Assembly: GCF_017591435.1 (NCBI RefSeq)
Contig: NC_059304.1
Coordinates: 29,260,520 to 29,324,519, forward strand
Direction of reading: 5' to 3'
DNA from: Portunus trituberculatus
Taxonomy: Eukaryota; Arthropoda; Malacostraca; Decapoda; Portunidae
DNA length: 64,000 bases
Below, piece by piece: positions 44,968 to 60,529 of this stretch (positions within the stretch are counted from its first letter, which is position 1; each line of letters begins with the position of its first letter). The notes beneath the pieces are model-generated. The model was not told the DNA's origin and made no database searches. It saw only the letters and a list, made by a program, of their open reading frames with translations. Position numbers and translations under genes: made by a program.

Positions 44968-46155
44968 GGGGACCATCCGGTTAGGTTTTAAAAAAATTGA
45001 AAATAAAGAGGTACGTGGGTAATATTTTTTTGACTGATAGATGACTATTACACGATATTAGTTTAGTAGTTACATGAAAATCGAAGAATAAATAACTACA
45101 TGAAAAATAAAAAATTCAATTTCTTTGAAAAGAACATTATTTCCTATAAACTTTGTCACCGGAGGGCAGATTTCAACTCTCTGCCAGTACATATATGAAG
45201 TATGTGATGTAACATAACTTTCCATCTCAGAGAATTTTGATTTTTTTATTTTGATGGCCATTATGAATTTTTTTTATTTATTCTTTTTTCTTTTTTACAT
45301 AAAATTACATTGCGGCACAGAAAATAAATTTTTTCAAATTTTATTAGATGGAAATGTAGCAGCTTCATTGAGCTTCAAAATGATACCTCAAAATTGAAAA
45401 TCCGTTGAGAAATGTGGGAGAAGCTTCATACGATTTGAATGATAAAATAAAAAAGTGGAAACTGAGAAAAAGGCAAAAAAGAAAAAAAACAACAGATGTC
45501 ATTTTCGTCTTCTATGACCCTGTACATTTATTTGGGTTGGATATTTCGTGCTCATACACCACTATGTGCATCATATATGATTTTTAGGGATGTTTAGAAT
45601 ATTCTGTAAGATTCATATGGCACCTGGCCATAGGTATTAGTCACTCGAAGGCGAGGATGTCTCCCATCCGTGCATGGTCGGCACAACTCGTAATTTTCCC
45701 TTGCACCGTTTGTTTAGACATTGTAAGGCAAAAAAAAAAAAAAAAAAAAGGATTGTGGCTTGCAAGGCGTGAAACAACGGACAAGATACTCAGTACATCC
45801 TCCTCCCATCGCAGTCACAAGGACACTAAAATGGAAGGGGAGAGGGTGTGTTCCTGTGTACGCCATAGTACTAAGTTGCCAGTGCCCACCTTTCCTTACC
45901 AAAGAAACCACTTTCATGGCTTTTTCCGTGCTTATTATCATCATTTATGGTGCAGATAGTGGGAGGGGGGGAAGCCCCAGGCTGCGGTGGGCGTGGTAGG
46001 GGCCCTTTAAAGTTTAAATACCACACGTATTTTGACATATTTTCCCAAAAATACTCCAACACTATGTTGCCATATGTTCGGGGATGCTCTGGTGGTGTTT
46101 TGGGGATTTTTGACATTTTCAGATTTTTTGGAACCATGGCCACCAGACGGTCCCC
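44968..46155. mobile_element. TTAA-flanked MITE with GGGGACC termini (Q)
   Basis: TTAA at 44964-44967 and 46156-46159 flanks 1,188 bp. Termini are GGGGACCATCCGG and (minus) GGGGACCGTCTGG, 11/13 matching. TTAA duplication suggests the piggyBac group, but GGGG termini are atypical, so the superfamily is open. No transposase. An A18 run lies at 45732-45749. Confidence 0.6.
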
Positions 46156-46164
46156 TTAAAGATC

Positions 46165-46704
46165 TGCTGTAGGGTTAAGCACTCCTTATCCACAAATTTC
46201 TTAAATTCAGGCACAAATTACTCAGCGGTAACTCTGTCAGCACTTGCGGGCTCGCCGTGCGTCACAACAGAATGAATTCCAGTTCTTCTCTTGAAATTCA
46301 CAAACCACCCTTTTCTTGCTTTTAAAATCATCATTGGAGTCCAATGTAGTATGAGAAATATGATCACGATGCAGCAGCCTAGCCTTTGCACAAATTATGC
46401 CCTCTGACAAAGAATTACCAACCATCTGCCTTTGGTTTATCCAATCAACAATTTTTTTTCTTCCACTGCCGCAGGTCATTTAAATTGCCTTTTCACACCA
46501 ATCACCACATCAGCTCTTTTAATGAGCTGTCTTCTTCAGTATTGTGGCTACTGTACATTTAGCCAAACTGTATTCAGCTGCAAGATTGATTATTCTTCCT
46601 TTTTTCTCGTATTTATCAATAATCTCCTTTTTTCTTTCAATGGTTGTCACTACATTCTTTCTTGTAGGCTTATTCTCACCACTAACAAGCCTCTTTGGTG
46701 CCAT
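46165..46704 (-). pseudogene. Element V transposase, N-terminal half
   Basis: M-A-P-K-R-L-V-S-G at 46704 starts a frame with I-E-R-K-K-E-I-I-D-K-Y-E-K-K-G and C-T-V-A-T-I-L-K-K, a psq-type helix-turn-helix. The frame 46237-46479 follows with W-I-N-Q-R-Q-M, S-E-G-I-I-C-A-K-A-R and N-W-N-S-F-C-C-D-A-R, the second (CENP-B-like) DNA-binding half of Tigger transposases. The catalytic DDE part is absent, lost where Q lies or deleted. Confidence 0.75.
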
Positions 46705-46744
46705 TGTACGCTTCTAAATGCGGGAAAAAAAAAAAATCCAGAGA

Positions 46745-47030
46745 GAAAGCGCAGGACATTGTTATTCTTACGACTGCGAAGAATCAACTGGCTGTGATGG
46801 ACTGGTGGGGCACGTGGGGGGGGCGGGGGGTTAGAAAGGATGAAAGAGCAGGACAATATTATTTTTACGACAGCGAAGGATCAACTGGCTGCGGTGGACC
46901 AGTGAGGCGCGTGGGGTGGTGGAAAGGATGAAAGCGCAGGACAATGTTATTCTTACGATAGCGAAGGATCAACTAGCTGCAGTGGACCGGTGGGGCGTAT
47001 GGGGCAGCAAGAAGGATGAGGCCTTTTTGT
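46745..47030. repeat. Three-unit minisatellite in V
   Basis: GCAGGACA(A)T...GATCAACTGGCTGC...GGTGGGGC repeats at 46751, 46848 and 46936, giving units of about 97 and 88 bp. Confidence 0.75.
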
Positions 47031-47392
47031 TTACAGCCACGTGGACAAACATTCGACTAATAGGTATTTTTTCGAGTATTAAGTCGAACTTTTGCGTTCA
47101 ACTATTGAAAAGTTCGACTATTTACCATATTTTACGACTTACAAGACGCACTTTTTTCCTAAAAAATACCTTGAAAAATACTAGTGCATCTTCCAAGACG
47201 AATGTTGTGTTGTAAGGCAACACCCAGCCTCAAGTGACCTTGGACACTTGACCGATAGCGACCTGGATTTGAATGTTGAGTCATTACATTATGATGTTAG
47301 CTTAAGTAATATTTAATTCAGCCTTTTATATTATGTAAACTCAGTACTTAGCTGTTACAAGTATTTCCAATACCACAATCCTTCCTGGAGCC

Positions 47393-48657
<1,265 letters not shown>

Positions 48658-48666
48658 CTGTGTGTG

Positions 48667-48762
<96 letters not shown>
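48658..48762. repeat. (GT)n(TA)n array
   Basis: GT to about 48698, then TA to the U1 border. Same order as after the first copy. Confidence 0.9.
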
Positions 48763-48765
<3 letters not shown>

Positions 48766-49861
48766 TAAGGTCCCGGGTTACGTCGGTCTCGAGTTACGTC
48801 AAACTCGCACTTACATCAGTCCATTATAAGGCAATTTAAGATTTAAAAAATTGAAAATTTATAAATCGTAAAGCGCGGGGTTTATTGTTATTGTTGGCCG
48901 CCAGGCGTCACTAGTGGTTATCCACCACACCACCCACCTCATGCTTGAATAAAATAACACTCTACATACCTCAGTTCCACCACACCGTCGCCCCTGGCAA
49001 GAGTGTTCCTACATCTGCATTTGCTGACTATCTTAGTATCTTGCTCAATGGCACCAAAAAGAAAACTCCTGAGTGATAGCAGTGATGCTAAGAAAAGGAA
49101 GGGAGGCAGCGGCTGTGTGTAAGGGAGTGAAGAAGGAAATGGGAAGCCCGTTACCATGACAACGGGGAGGTTGACGACCTTGAGGACTCACGCACCTATC
49201 ACAACAATAACAACTCCGGAGCCTTCGCCTGGGCCACACGACACTCGCAGCTGACTTGCACCGTCTGCGCTTGTCTGCTGATCCCTATTGCCCTTTCCTA
49301 TTGCACTTCCTGTCCCGCTGCCCACGCTTCTACTCCCACCGCACTGCACTACGTTCCCAGCTGTCCGCCCTGGGCGTCACAACATTCGACCTGCCCAGGG
49401 TACCCTCCTGGCGGCCTCAGGCGTCCACCCCTCTGGCAACGTGCATTCCTTCGCATTCGCGGCCCTAATCAACAACAAAAACAAGCTTGTGTTTCATATT
49501 CCTACATACTTGTAAATAATATAACAATATAACCTTTTACTTATATAACGCTTCTACTCCTACCGCACTCCACAAAGCTCCCAGCTGTCCGCCCTGGGCG
49601 TCACAACATTTGACCTGCCCACCGTCCTGGCGGCCTCAGGCCGCCCCTCTCGGCAACCTGCAGTCTTTCGTGTTCGCGGCCCTAATCAATATATTCTTAC
49701 ATAGTTGTAAATAGTATACCAATATAACAATATAACCTTTTACTTACCTGAATAACCATAAAAAATTATTGGTTAAAAACTCGATAATATGCTTTGAAAG
49801 TACAAAAACTCGACTTACGTCATGTTTCAGGAATGTAACTCTGACGTAACTCGGGACCTTA

Positions 49862-49864
<3 letters not shown>
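48763..49864 (+). mobile_element. Tigger-like family U (U1)
   Basis: CAGTAAGGTCCCGGGTTACG at left and (minus) CAGTAAGGTCCCGAGTTACG at right, between TA arrays. It begins a transposase at 49049 (M-A-P-K-R-K-L-L-S-D-S-S-D-A-K-K-R-K), which ends within 30 codons. The interior carries two related GC-rich blocks (49258-49468 and 49550-49690) resembling the 3' coding end of a retroelement. Confidence 0.8.
49256..49690 (+). pseudogene. Retroelement-like segment inside U1, internally duplicated
   Basis: The first block reads C-P-R-F-Y-S-H-R-T-A-L-R-S-Q-L-S-A-L-G-V-T-T-F-D-L-P, given here as scattered family-style residues. It resembles the C-terminal zinc-knuckle-like stretch of some non-LTR ORF2 proteins. 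The second block repeats S-Q-L-S-A-L-G-V-T-T-F-D-L-P. Both end with TTCGCGGCCCTAATCAA. The same pair exists in U3. Origin by capture is inference. Confidence 0.5.

Positions 49865-49954
<90 letters not shown>
49865..49954. repeat. (TA)n(CA)n array
   Basis: TA to 49935, then CA to the R border. Confidence 0.9.
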
Positions 49955-49955
<1 letters not shown>

Positions 49956-50567
49956 TTGGCGAATCTCAGCTTGGCAAAATTCACTTTTGGTGGCAGGGTG
50001 GCCATGGACCAACGAGTGCATGCTTGGCGATTTGAATTCAAACTTGGCGGTCCCCTGATGACCGCATGGTGAACCACGCGTCTCTCCGGTGACGTCAGAC
50101 CTCTCTCTAAACCTATCAAAATGCAGTGCGAGAGTCCCCTTCAGCCATTTTGTTTCTGCTAGCGTGGGAACGAATTCTGGCAATTTACTGCCAACATGGC
50201 CTCTACCAGCACAACAGGTGGTACAGGTGGATGTAAGCACAATGGTGATGGCAGCAAGGATGAAAGTGGACAAGGGAAACTGGTGGAAAAACAGGAGTTA
50301 CAGCCTTTATATCATGTCTTATTAGCTTTGTTTATTGTATATTGGTCTGTTTTGTACATGTGTTCTAATATGTGAAGGCCAAAGATTTTATTTCAGCTTG
50401 AAAGATGGTATTTTAGGTGTCAATAGAGGGACTTTGGCAATGGCCAAAGACTGATTGAGACATTTTTTAGGAAATTTATATGGCATAAAGAACTCGTGTT
50501 TGGCAAAATTCGCATTTGGTGGTAGTTTCTCCAGACTAATTCATTTGCCAAGTGCGGGGCCTTACTG
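49955..50567. mobile_element. TIR element R
   Basis: The right end on the minus strand is CAGTAAGGCCCCGCACTTGG. The left end starts CTTGGCGAATCTCAGC, lacking the outer bases. Repeated TTGGC(A/G)AA(A/T)TT pieces lie near both ends. An ATG at 50195 opens a short frame with no family resemblance. Pogo/Tigger-like by terminus. Confidence 0.55.
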
Positions 50568-50659
50568 TATATATTAAGTGTATAAATGGGCAAGAGATAC
50601 TCTCTTAAACATGTTTCATTAAAAGTGATATTTAACTCAGCGTTATCTATTTTCTTTAA
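50568..50659. other. Short spacer
   Basis: Nothing recognised except TTAA at 50656-50659, the P2 target. Confidence 0.4.
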
Positions 50660-50838
50660 CACCTTTGCACCAGATGTTAAAAAAGCCCGCCTGTATGATA
50701 TAAGGGTGCTAGTGCCGCGCGCTCGAGCGCAGGAAACTCGTGCAAGCTTGTCATACTTGTCGTCTTTGTGTATTATGCTGTATTTTTTAGTTACTATATC
50801 GCCTTCGAAGAGGAAAGTGGACGCTTCTCTCTTCGGAG

Positions 50839-50916
<78 letters not shown>

Positions 50917-50980
50917 TTGCTAATATTTTTGACACAAGCAGGACGCATGTAGCTTATCTTTCGAGAGGAAGAGGGGAGGA

Positions 50981-51071
<91 letters not shown>

Positions 51072-51345
51072 CGAGAGATGGGAACAGTCTATGCCATTGG
51101 GTAATTTTAGACACAAGGCGGGACGCATGTAGCTTATCTTTAGTGATTGGTGGAGACAAGGATGATGGGAGGAGCACTAGGATTTTAAGGACAGCATACG
51201 ACGTGTGTAGTTGGTATCCAACACATTATACGGGACAACTGAACTGAAGAAAGTTCAGAAAAGAAATATGACGCCTACGTAGGCGTCACCGTATATGCTA
51301 CTGGGGCTTCATGATGCCTACATAGGCGTCTATGTATTGAAGGGG
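50660..51345 (+). mobile_element. TTAA-flanked MITE family P (P2)
   Basis: TTAA at 50656-50659 and 51346-51349. It contains GATGTTAAAAAAGCCCGCCT near the left, two GA arrays (50845-50912, 50984-51060), and near the right end two copies of an 18-bp palindrome-like GACGCCTACGTAGGCGTC (one diverged). Same family as P3 but in the opposite orientation. No transposase. Confidence 0.75.
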
Positions 51346-51624
51346 TTAATAAGCTCTCTTTCTGTCTAAGAAGTGTCTTATTCTCTTAAGTGAGTATGTT
51401 GATGATATTACCGTAGGATATCATCTTCACCAGATCGCGATTTCAGGTCCCACACGAGGCAAAAGGAATCCAGAGCAGCTGAGGGTTGGCAAGATGTATA
51501 CTCACTTTTTAAGTAAATTACATGAGGGTCAGTTAGTTAACATTCCTTGTAAAACAATAAAATCACAAAGCAATGATCCTAAGTAGATGATAGACAGATT
51601 AAAGTGATGCATAGGACAGAAGAG

Positions 51625-51627
<3 letters not shown>
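51346..51627. other. Unrecognised spacer
   Basis: About 280 bp of ordinary sequence, no coding or repeat signal seen. Confidence 0.4.

Positions 51628-51695
<68 letters not shown>
51628..51695. repeat. (TA)n array left of T4
   Basis: 68 bp of TA. Confidence 0.95.
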
Positions 51696-51698
<3 letters not shown>

Positions 51699-52167
51699 GC
51701 AAACCCCGTTTAAGGAAGGGGCTACGTTCCTAAAAACACTTCGTTAAGTGAAACTTCGTTAAGCGAACCAATTATAACAAGTTTAACCCCTGACTTGAAC
51801 TTCCACTGAGAGTAAGCAAAGCGAGAGTGCATCATAGTACGGTGAAAGGTTTAATGAAATTAAAAATTATGAAGTTTAACATTTAGGCAGTTAAATTTAA
51901 TTTAAGTCATTATAATGTACACTAATGTATGTATGTACGTAGGTTTATAATGTTGATGATCTTAAATTTACGAAGGGAGGGAGAGTGAATGAGGAAAGAC
52001 ACTAACTGGCAACCTGTGGAATGTAAGCAAAGGACACATCATTGTACCGCATACAAAACTTATGTACCACATTTCCACAAGGCTTTCCATTTTATCCATT
52101 GTAGAGTCACGAATTCAGGTGGTTCTTTTAGCTTGCAAGAAAGATACAGTCTCACCAGCCATCTTAA

Positions 52168-52507
52168 CCCTCTCACTACGGTGACGCCTATGTGGGCGTC
52201 ATGAAACCCCAGTAGCAAATACGGTGAGGCCTCCGTAGACGTCATTTTTTTTCTGAGCTTTCTTCAGTTCAGTTGTCCCGTATAGTGTGTTGGATACCAA
52301 CTACACACGCAGTATGCTGTCCTTGAAATCCTAGTGCTCCTCCTACCATCCTTGTCTCCACCAATCACAAAAGATAAGCTACATGTGTCCTGCCTTATGT
52401 CTAAAATTACCCAATGGCATACACTGTTCCCATCTCTCTCTCTCTCTCTCTCTCTCTCTATCGAAAGATAAGCTATACATGCGTCCCGCTTGTGTCTAAA
52501 ATATTAG

Positions 52508-52569
<62 letters not shown>

Positions 52570-52835
52570 CCTTTCCTCCCTCCCTCTCTTCCTCTCGAAA
52601 GATAAGCTACATGCTTGTGTCTAATATTAGCAAATGTCACTCTCTCTCTCTCTTTCTCCGAAGAGAGAAGCGTCCACTTTCCTCTTCGAAGGCGACATAG
52701 TGACTAAAAAATAGCAGCATAATACACAAAAACGACAAGTATGACAAGCTTGCACAAGTTTCCCGCGCTCGGGCGCGCGGCACTACCACCCGTATATCAT
52801 ACAGGTGGGCTTTTTTAACATCCGGCGCGAAATGG
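52168..52835 (-). mobile_element. TTAA-flanked MITE family P nested in T4 (P3)
   Basis: TTAA at 52164-52167 and 52836-52839. Removing the element and one TTAA restores the T3/T5 reading across the site. It is P2 reversed: TC arrays at the same relative places, the GGATGTTAAAAAAGCCCACC end at right, and GACGCC...GGCGTC arms at left. 668 bp. Confidence 0.85.
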
Positions 52836-53090
52836 TTAATAGTCTGCTGACTTGAAAATAGTAGAGACAGTAGATGAAGTCAAGATGGTGGCCAACAATG
52901 CTATAGTTTTCTCGCCTCTCTAGTGTCTGTGAATAATATCCAGCTTCACTTCGAGAGTAAGAGACTTCCTGGTCTTCTTATGAATGCTAGGCCACATGGT
53001 AAGGAGTTTTGGTGGTAAGTTAAGCGAGTGAAGACGAACTGTTGCTGACGCTGTTATGGAAGTGAGTGGTGCGTGTTGTCCACGAGAGAC

Positions 53091-53162
53091 TTGATCTTGA
53101 TTTTGATCTTGATTCTACAGGTGTTCCAGGATTTCTCCTGAGGCAGGCCTTAGTATTTGAGG
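53091..53162 (+). repeat. GATCTT-tract unit in T4
   Basis: TTGATCTTGATTTTGATC, then CTACAGGTGTTCCAGG and CTCCTGAGGCAGGCCTTAGT. It is absent from T3 and present at the same site in T5 (second unit), so it was inserted before T4 and T5 diverged. Confidence 0.7.
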
Positions 53163-53351
53163 CTGCTAGTGTATTCAAAAGCTTGTCGACTTGCGTGATA
53201 CGGCGGGGCTTTCAAACTTGGAAAAAATTACCAGGATAAAACTTCATTAAAGCGAGTTTGGTATTCGTTAAACGAGCAGATGGTAGTAAAATGAAACCTT
53301 CGTTGTAGCGAAATTTCGTTGTGTGAACCTTCGTTAAATGGAGGTTGCCTG

Positions 53352-53353
53352 TA

Positions 53354-53430
<77 letters not shown>
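53352..53430. repeat. (TA)n array between T4 and S1
   Basis: 79 bp of TA with one phase change. Confidence 0.9.
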
Positions 53431-53433
<3 letters not shown>

Positions 53434-53573
53434 TAATTAACGAACTGGATAAAGGGTGTCAAAGCTGTTTGTAGAGCAGAAATTCGTTAAGCAGACGTAA
53501 TATTCCCATAAGAAATAATGGAAATAGGGGGGGATGCATTCTGGGCTGGTCCCCAACATACCACATGGATTAA
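53431..53573. mobile_element. TIR element family S, left part (S1)
   Basis: Its body matches S2 (AATTCGTTAAGC, ATAATGGAAATAGGGG, CTGGTCCCCAACATACCACA). The right half is missing and the copy runs into TA repeat. Confidence 0.6.
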
Positions 53574-53574
53574 A

Positions 53575-53628
<54 letters not shown>
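53574..53628. repeat. (TA)n(CA)n array
   Basis: TA, then a short CA run, before U2. Confidence 0.9.
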
Positions 53629-53630
<2 letters not shown>

Positions 53631-53953
53631 GTAAAGTCCCGGGTTACATCGGTCTCGAGTTACGTCAAACTCGTAGTTACGTCAGTCCACTATAAGGCAA
53701 TTTAATATTAAAAAAATTGAAAATTTATAAATCGTAAAGCGCGGGATTTATTGTTATTGTTGGCCGCCAGGCGTCACTAGTGGTTACCCGTCACACCGCC
53801 CGCCTCACGCTTGAATACAATAACACCCTGCCTCAGTTCCACCACACCGTCGCCCCTGGCAAGTGTTATCCTACTTCTACGTTTACTGACTCAAGTTCTT
53901 AGTATCTTGCTCAATGGCACCAAAGAGAAAACTCCTTAGTGACAGCAGTGATG
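53629..53953 (+). mobile_element. Tigger-like family U, left third (U2)
   Basis: CAGTAAAGTCCCGGGTTACA start. It matches U1 and U3 up to the first transposase codons (ATGGCACCAAAGAGAAAACTCC at 53913, M-A-P-K-R-K-L-L-S-D-S-S-D), then stops at a hairpin. Confidence 0.75.
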
Positions 53954-53955
53954 TA

Positions 53956-53993
53956 AATTACTAATGAAATACCGCGATATTTCATTAGTAATT
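53956..53993. repeat. Perfect hairpin, 16-bp arms
   Basis: AATTACTAATGAAATA (53956-53971), loop CCGCGA, and its exact reverse complement at 53978-53993. It lies exactly where U2 homology ends. Confidence 0.85.
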
Positions 53994-54532
53994 CACTAGC
54001 ACTCACTGCCACAGAGTCCAGGTTATCCTCATGGCATGAGTGTATATGAAGTCCTTCATTATCCAGTAAATTCAGTTACGGTGTTTAGTAACTACCACCC
54101 TCGATTCTATTTAAGGTAAAAATAATTCATAGATATGGTATCCGCTTGTGTTTTGTTTATATCGTACCTTAGCGCCACCATAACAATCAGTCTATTCCTG
54201 CATTTCCCACTGAACACAAGTGAAATCCTTATGGCATGTTTTTCTTTTTTGGATATCATGAGTAAGGGCAGAAATCCCTACTGTCCCTTAGCCTCAGGAC
54301 ATTATCTGATAGAATACATGGCGAGTGAATGGTAAATAAAAACATTTTCTGTTCATTTCCTTTGTGCAGTACTTTACATTATCATGTATTTTCATATCTC
54401 TAGGGGTGACTTTTTAACGTGCTGGAACGCATTCCCTATTATTAGATGTTATAATGGGTTCGGTGTACGGTAATTTTGATTTACGGTAAGGTGTTAAGGA
54501 ATTCATATGTACCGTATAACGAGGACTTACTG
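53994..54532. mobile_element. TIR element J, right end and undefined body
   Basis: The minus-strand end CAGTAAGTCCTCGTTATACG at 54532 abuts the TA array. The rest has no match in the window and no left end was found. Confidence 0.4.
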
Positions 54533-54534
54533 CA

Positions 54535-55895
<1,361 letters not shown>

Positions 55896-55976
<81 letters not shown>

Positions 55977-55978
55977 TG
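55896..55978. repeat. (TA)n array with short CA, right of T5
   Basis: About 72 bp of TA followed by CACACACATG. Confidence 0.9.
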
Positions 55979-56575
55979 TATAGTAATACGCCGCTTAACA
56001 AACGATCGCCTAACGAGGCGAGAAAACTAATAGCATTGCTCACCACCATCTTGACTCCATTTACTGTCTCTACTATTTTCAAGTCAGCAGACTCTATAAA
56101 GGCTGGTGAGCCTGTATCTTCCTTGTAAGCTAAAAGAACCACCTGAACTCGTGACTCTACAATGAATAAAATGGAAAGCCTTGTGGAAATGTGGTACATA
56201 AGTTTTGTATGACGTGATACAGTGATGCACCCTTTGCTTACATTCCACAGGTTGCCAGTTAAGTGTCTTTCCTGCTCCACTCTCCCTCCCTTCATAAATT
56301 TAAGATCATCAACATTATAAAGTTACGTACATGCATACGTACATTAGTGTACATTATAATAACTTAAATTAAACTGCCTAAATGTTTAATTTCATAATTT
56401 TTACTTTCATTAAACCTATCACTGTCACCTTATTATGATGCACTCTCGCTTTGTTTACTATCAATGGAAGTTTAAGTCAGTGGTTAAACTTCTTATAATC
56501 GGTTCGCTTAACAAAGTTTCGCTTAACAAAGGTTTTTTTTAGAAACGTAACCACTTCATTTAGCGGGGGTTTTCT
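55979..56575 (+). mobile_element. Chimeric S/T element (T6)
   Basis: The first about 35 bp (TACGCCGCTTAACAAACG) resemble the S family left end. From GCGAGAAAACTAATAGCATT on it is family T in the T2 orientation, ending in a diverged T right TIR. A junction inside the transposase start implies recombination or a nested deletion. Confidence 0.65.
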
Positions 56576-56588
56576 GCATATATATATA
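56576..56588. repeat. Short (TA)n between T6 and U3
   Basis: Six TA units. Confidence 0.85.

Positions 56589-58210
<1,622 letters not shown>

Positions 58211-58280
<70 letters not shown>
58211..58280. repeat. (TA)n array between S2 and X
   Basis: 70 bp of TA. Confidence 0.95.
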
Positions 58281-58283
<3 letters not shown>

Positions 58284-60406
58284 TGGTGCCTTGGTATACG
58301 AACTTAATGCGTTCAATTTTTTTTTCTTACTCCAAAACGTTCTTACTCCAAAGCATCAAAATACATGTATTCTTATGGAAGAAATTATAATTAATTCCAA
58401 ACCACCTCCCAAGACCAAAAAAAATTATATTTTCCACCTAATTTCTTACTTTTTTAATACTATTACTACTACTACTATTATGCTATAACTATAAAAGATA
58501 GGGAAAAAAAGCAGGAAAGTAAGCAAAATGTAATAAAATGAAAATTCAACTTCTCTTGGTCAGAAACAAGCGTCATCACATCCTCATGTGACTCCATCAA
58601 GCCAGCACTGCACACTCTTATATAAGCCAATAAGCTTTTCTTTCGATATACTGCATTCATTATGGAAAATAAATAAGGGAAGGAAGCAAATTATAATATG
58701 AAAATTCAACTTCTTCACAGTTAGAAACAAACAAACGTCAACGTTTCCTGGTCAAGACGGCCCCTGACCACAACAGCTTTTCCCAACGGCCCCGTGTTTA
58801 CCATGACGACCCCATACCCCATTTTAGGTTATTGTCCCCTTATTTCTTTCATTATGTTAACACGTTAACCATGGATGGTAACTCAACGTTCCTGAGATAG
58901 TGTTTTATAGTATGGAGCGTTAAAAACCATAACGTATTGGTACACCGGTGTACTGTACCTTGCACATATAGTGCATATACGTAAATATTAAAAGAGTTTA
59001 AGAGAACATGCATATCTAGCAGAAAATGTTATATACACATATGCATTTTAAGGTTTTGTTTACCCGTAAGATGATTTTAAAATTTCTGTGAGGCACGCGT
59101 TAGTCCATTGTGTTGTTTATGAGGTGACGACGGCTGTTGCTGGCTTGCTGCAGCAGCTGGAGGTGCCACTTGGCTAAATACCAAATGTTTTAATATTATG
59201 TTTTGCAATCTTACATTTATGACAGATTGTATCAACAAGTATGCAATTTTCTGATAAACATTACACGATAACATTATTGCGGTGATTAAAAGCACTCACG
59301 TACGGTACTACATGGTACAGTACCTATCACTGGATGAGGAAGGATGGGGAAGGATGGGGAGGGATGAAGGAGTGGGGAGCAACTGATTTATTAATACAAT
59401 CTGTCTTAGAATAAGATGCTCTTTAACAAGTATAATTTAAAACTATCTTACGGGTAAAAAAGAAACTGAGGCCGCCGTGGTCTGTAGTGTGGGGCTGTCG
59501 TGGTAAACATGGGGCCGTCAGGGGGGGCCGTCATGGAGGGCCGTCATGGTCAGGGGCCATCTTGACCATAACCCAGCGTCAACACATCCTCCTCAGCTGA
59601 CTCCATCAAGCCAGTACTACGCACTCTTATCTAAACCAATAACAATTAAAACATTGTCATGCATCATAATAGGTTTCTGAACTGCTTACTTATCCATGGA
59701 AATACATGTATATCTTATATCTCACCAAGAAATACATAAAAAATGCTAAAATACAGCATACTGACATAAGTGCTCTCACCATCCTCACACTTGGCACCCT
59801 CACACCTACACAAACATATCCTTGTAAAAGCTGATGCATGATTGGTTAAGTGTCCATCATCTTGAAAACAATGGGACAATGACAGGCCTCAATATATGAC
59901 AGATAGCCTCAAGCATAAACAAACTGTGCGGCATAAAGGAGCGCAGTTTCTGAAAAGCGCCAAGATCATGCCTGAAAGGCTCTAACGAAGAGCCACAATC
60001 GTGTCTGACGGGTTATATGGGTTAAAGCTTATAATTCATGAGCTGGATACTCTCTCTTCCCCTCGGATCTTTTAGAATCTTCCATACGTCTGTCTGTATG
60101 TCTCGTGACCATGTGTGCTGTTACGCTAGGCAATGATCTTAATAACTAAAAACACTAAATATTATTATCCCAAGCACTACAAAACAACAACCAAACAGCT
60201 GCAAACAACACTCCTGAGGCACTGAGGCAGCATGGTGCCCCAGCATGCAGTCAGCTGATTGCACAGTGCTGAGCACAATCTGTTGACCGTGTTTGTTCGC
60301 ACTCCAAAGCAAAGTTCGTCCTCCAATGCAAAATAAAAAAAAAAACTTTTTATTCGTAATCCAAGTTATTCGTAATCAAAAGCGTTCGTACTCCAAGGTA
60401 CCACTG
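58281..60406. mobile_element. TIR element X, 2.1 kb, with nested Y
   Basis: CAGTGGTGCCTTGGTATACG and (minus) CAGTGGTACCTTGGAGTACG. TA on both sides. The interior has a diverged tandem unit (58500-58660 and 58665-58742 plus 59575-59645), with Y in the second unit. No transposase frame. Termini are pogo/Tigger-like. Confidence 0.8.
58743..59574. mobile_element. Nested element Y, GC-richer, possible 9-bp TSD
   Basis: The ends GTTTCCTGGTCAAGACGG and (minus) GGGTTATGGTCAAGATGG are inverted. Flanks AACGTCAAC and AGCGTCAAC match 8/9. The first X unit shows the site uninterrupted (AAGCGTCATCACATCC). CATGACGGCCC-like motifs recur near both ends. TSD length would fit hAT (8) or Mutator-like (9); the superfamily is undecided. 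Confidence 0.6.
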
Positions 60407-60475
<69 letters not shown>

Positions 60476-60480
60476 TATAT
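60407..60480. repeat. (TA)n array between X and D2
   Basis: TA-rich, about 50 bp pure. Confidence 0.9.
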
Positions 60481-60529
60481 GCTTCTGTCCTTGCACCTTG
60501 CCTGGCCATCTCTTCCAACTTTGTCTATC

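Larger units (their letters stand above)
51696..53351 (-). mobile_element. Tigger-like family T (T4) with nested P3
   Basis: CAGGCAAACCCCGTTTAAGG at left, and (minus) CAGGCAACCTCCATTTAACG at right. The body matches T3 and T5. P3 sits at 52168-52835, and a GATCTT-type unit at 53091-53160. Flanked by TA arrays on both sides. Confidence 0.85.
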
